Of a stretch of 19,549 nt of DNA, positions 19,235-19,549 are shown piece by piece (position 1 is the first letter of the stretch; every line of letters begins with the position of its first letter). This stretch comes from Monoraphidium neglectum (taxonomy: Eukaryota; Chlorophyta; Chlorophyceae; Sphaeropleales; Selenastraceae): positions 4,734 to 24,282 of the forward strand of contig NW_014013026.1 in NCBI RefSeq assembly GCF_000611645.1, in the 5' to 3' direction. Below the pieces are notes generated by a model. It ran no database searches. It was not told where the DNA came from and saw only the letters and a program-made list of their open reading frames with translations. Made by a program: the position numbers and the translations under genes.

Positions 19235-19549
19235 TGGAATACACAGGCAGGGTGACGCAACGTTGGTTTGGTTTGATTGAAGGGGGGGATAAGGTGAGCT
19301 CAGTGCGTGTGTTTGGGCCATTGCGCGTGCCTGCACACCCGCAGGCATGCTTGTGTGGAGTAAAACGGGATGCGAGGCCCCCTAGCCATAAAACCAATTG
19401 ACCTGGATGCAACAGCAAAGAAGTGATTTAAGGTATGCACCCGGCCTCCATCCTCACTCAACCTCGGTCCCACCCACCCGTCGCCTCAACCATCTGTACA
19501 TGCCCTCTCCCATCCCACAGCCCCCCTCAGTACATCCCGCCCCCTGCGC
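19235..19549 (-). other. SelO intron reaching the window edge
   Basis: I see no coding segment that matches the SelO sequence expected just upstream of ELMSEYNSRM, so the preceding exon lies beyond base 19549. The stretch is most simply intron of more than 330 bases. Confidence 0.6.

Overview
This window is nuclear DNA from a eukaryote, most likely a green alga (Chlorophyta). The protein-coding genes are GC-rich and cut by many short GT-AG introns. Non-coding gaps carry (CA)n/(TG)n microsatellites, candidate poly(A) signals read TGTAA, and one intron holds a plant-type TTTAGGG-like telomeric tract. The conserved proteins are typical of a photosynthetic eukaryote. No prokaryotic operon, transposon, tRNA, rRNA or CRISPR array was seen. 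Species cannot be named from the sequence alone.

Layout. (1) 277-3356 (+): 3' part of a fatty acid 2-hydroxylase (FA2H), eight exons in the window, with the tail of a fused cytochrome b5 domain; its 5' end lies off the left edge. (2) 4737/4912-6957 (-): a large, nearly intronless, low-complexity protein of unknown function, convergent with FA2H. (3) 7337-12121 (-): a complete ten-exon ILKAP-like PP2C protein phosphatase of 423 codons with all catalytic motifs. (4) 9533-10846 (+): a complete four-exon gene for a small membrane-anchored coiled-coil protein, lying wholly inside intron 3 of the PP2C gene on the opposite strand. (5) about 12641-15895 (+): a ribosomal protein L11 methyltransferase (PrmA), divergent from PP2C, with an unresolved 5' end. 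(6) 17708-19216 (-): the last four exons of a selenoprotein-O-family protein AMPylase (SelO), with Cys at the selenocysteine position; its 5' part lies off the right edge.

The six genes do not form one pathway. They include an ER sphingolipid enzyme (FA2H), a signalling phosphatase, probable organelle-targeted PrmA and SelO, and two proteins of unknown function. The most notable points are the nested antisense gene, two GC-AG introns, a telomeric tract flanked by a short duplication, the b5-fused FA2H, and two near-perfect inverted repeats in 3' regions. All exon borders were worked out by hand from splice motifs, reading phase and family resemblance, without transcript data.
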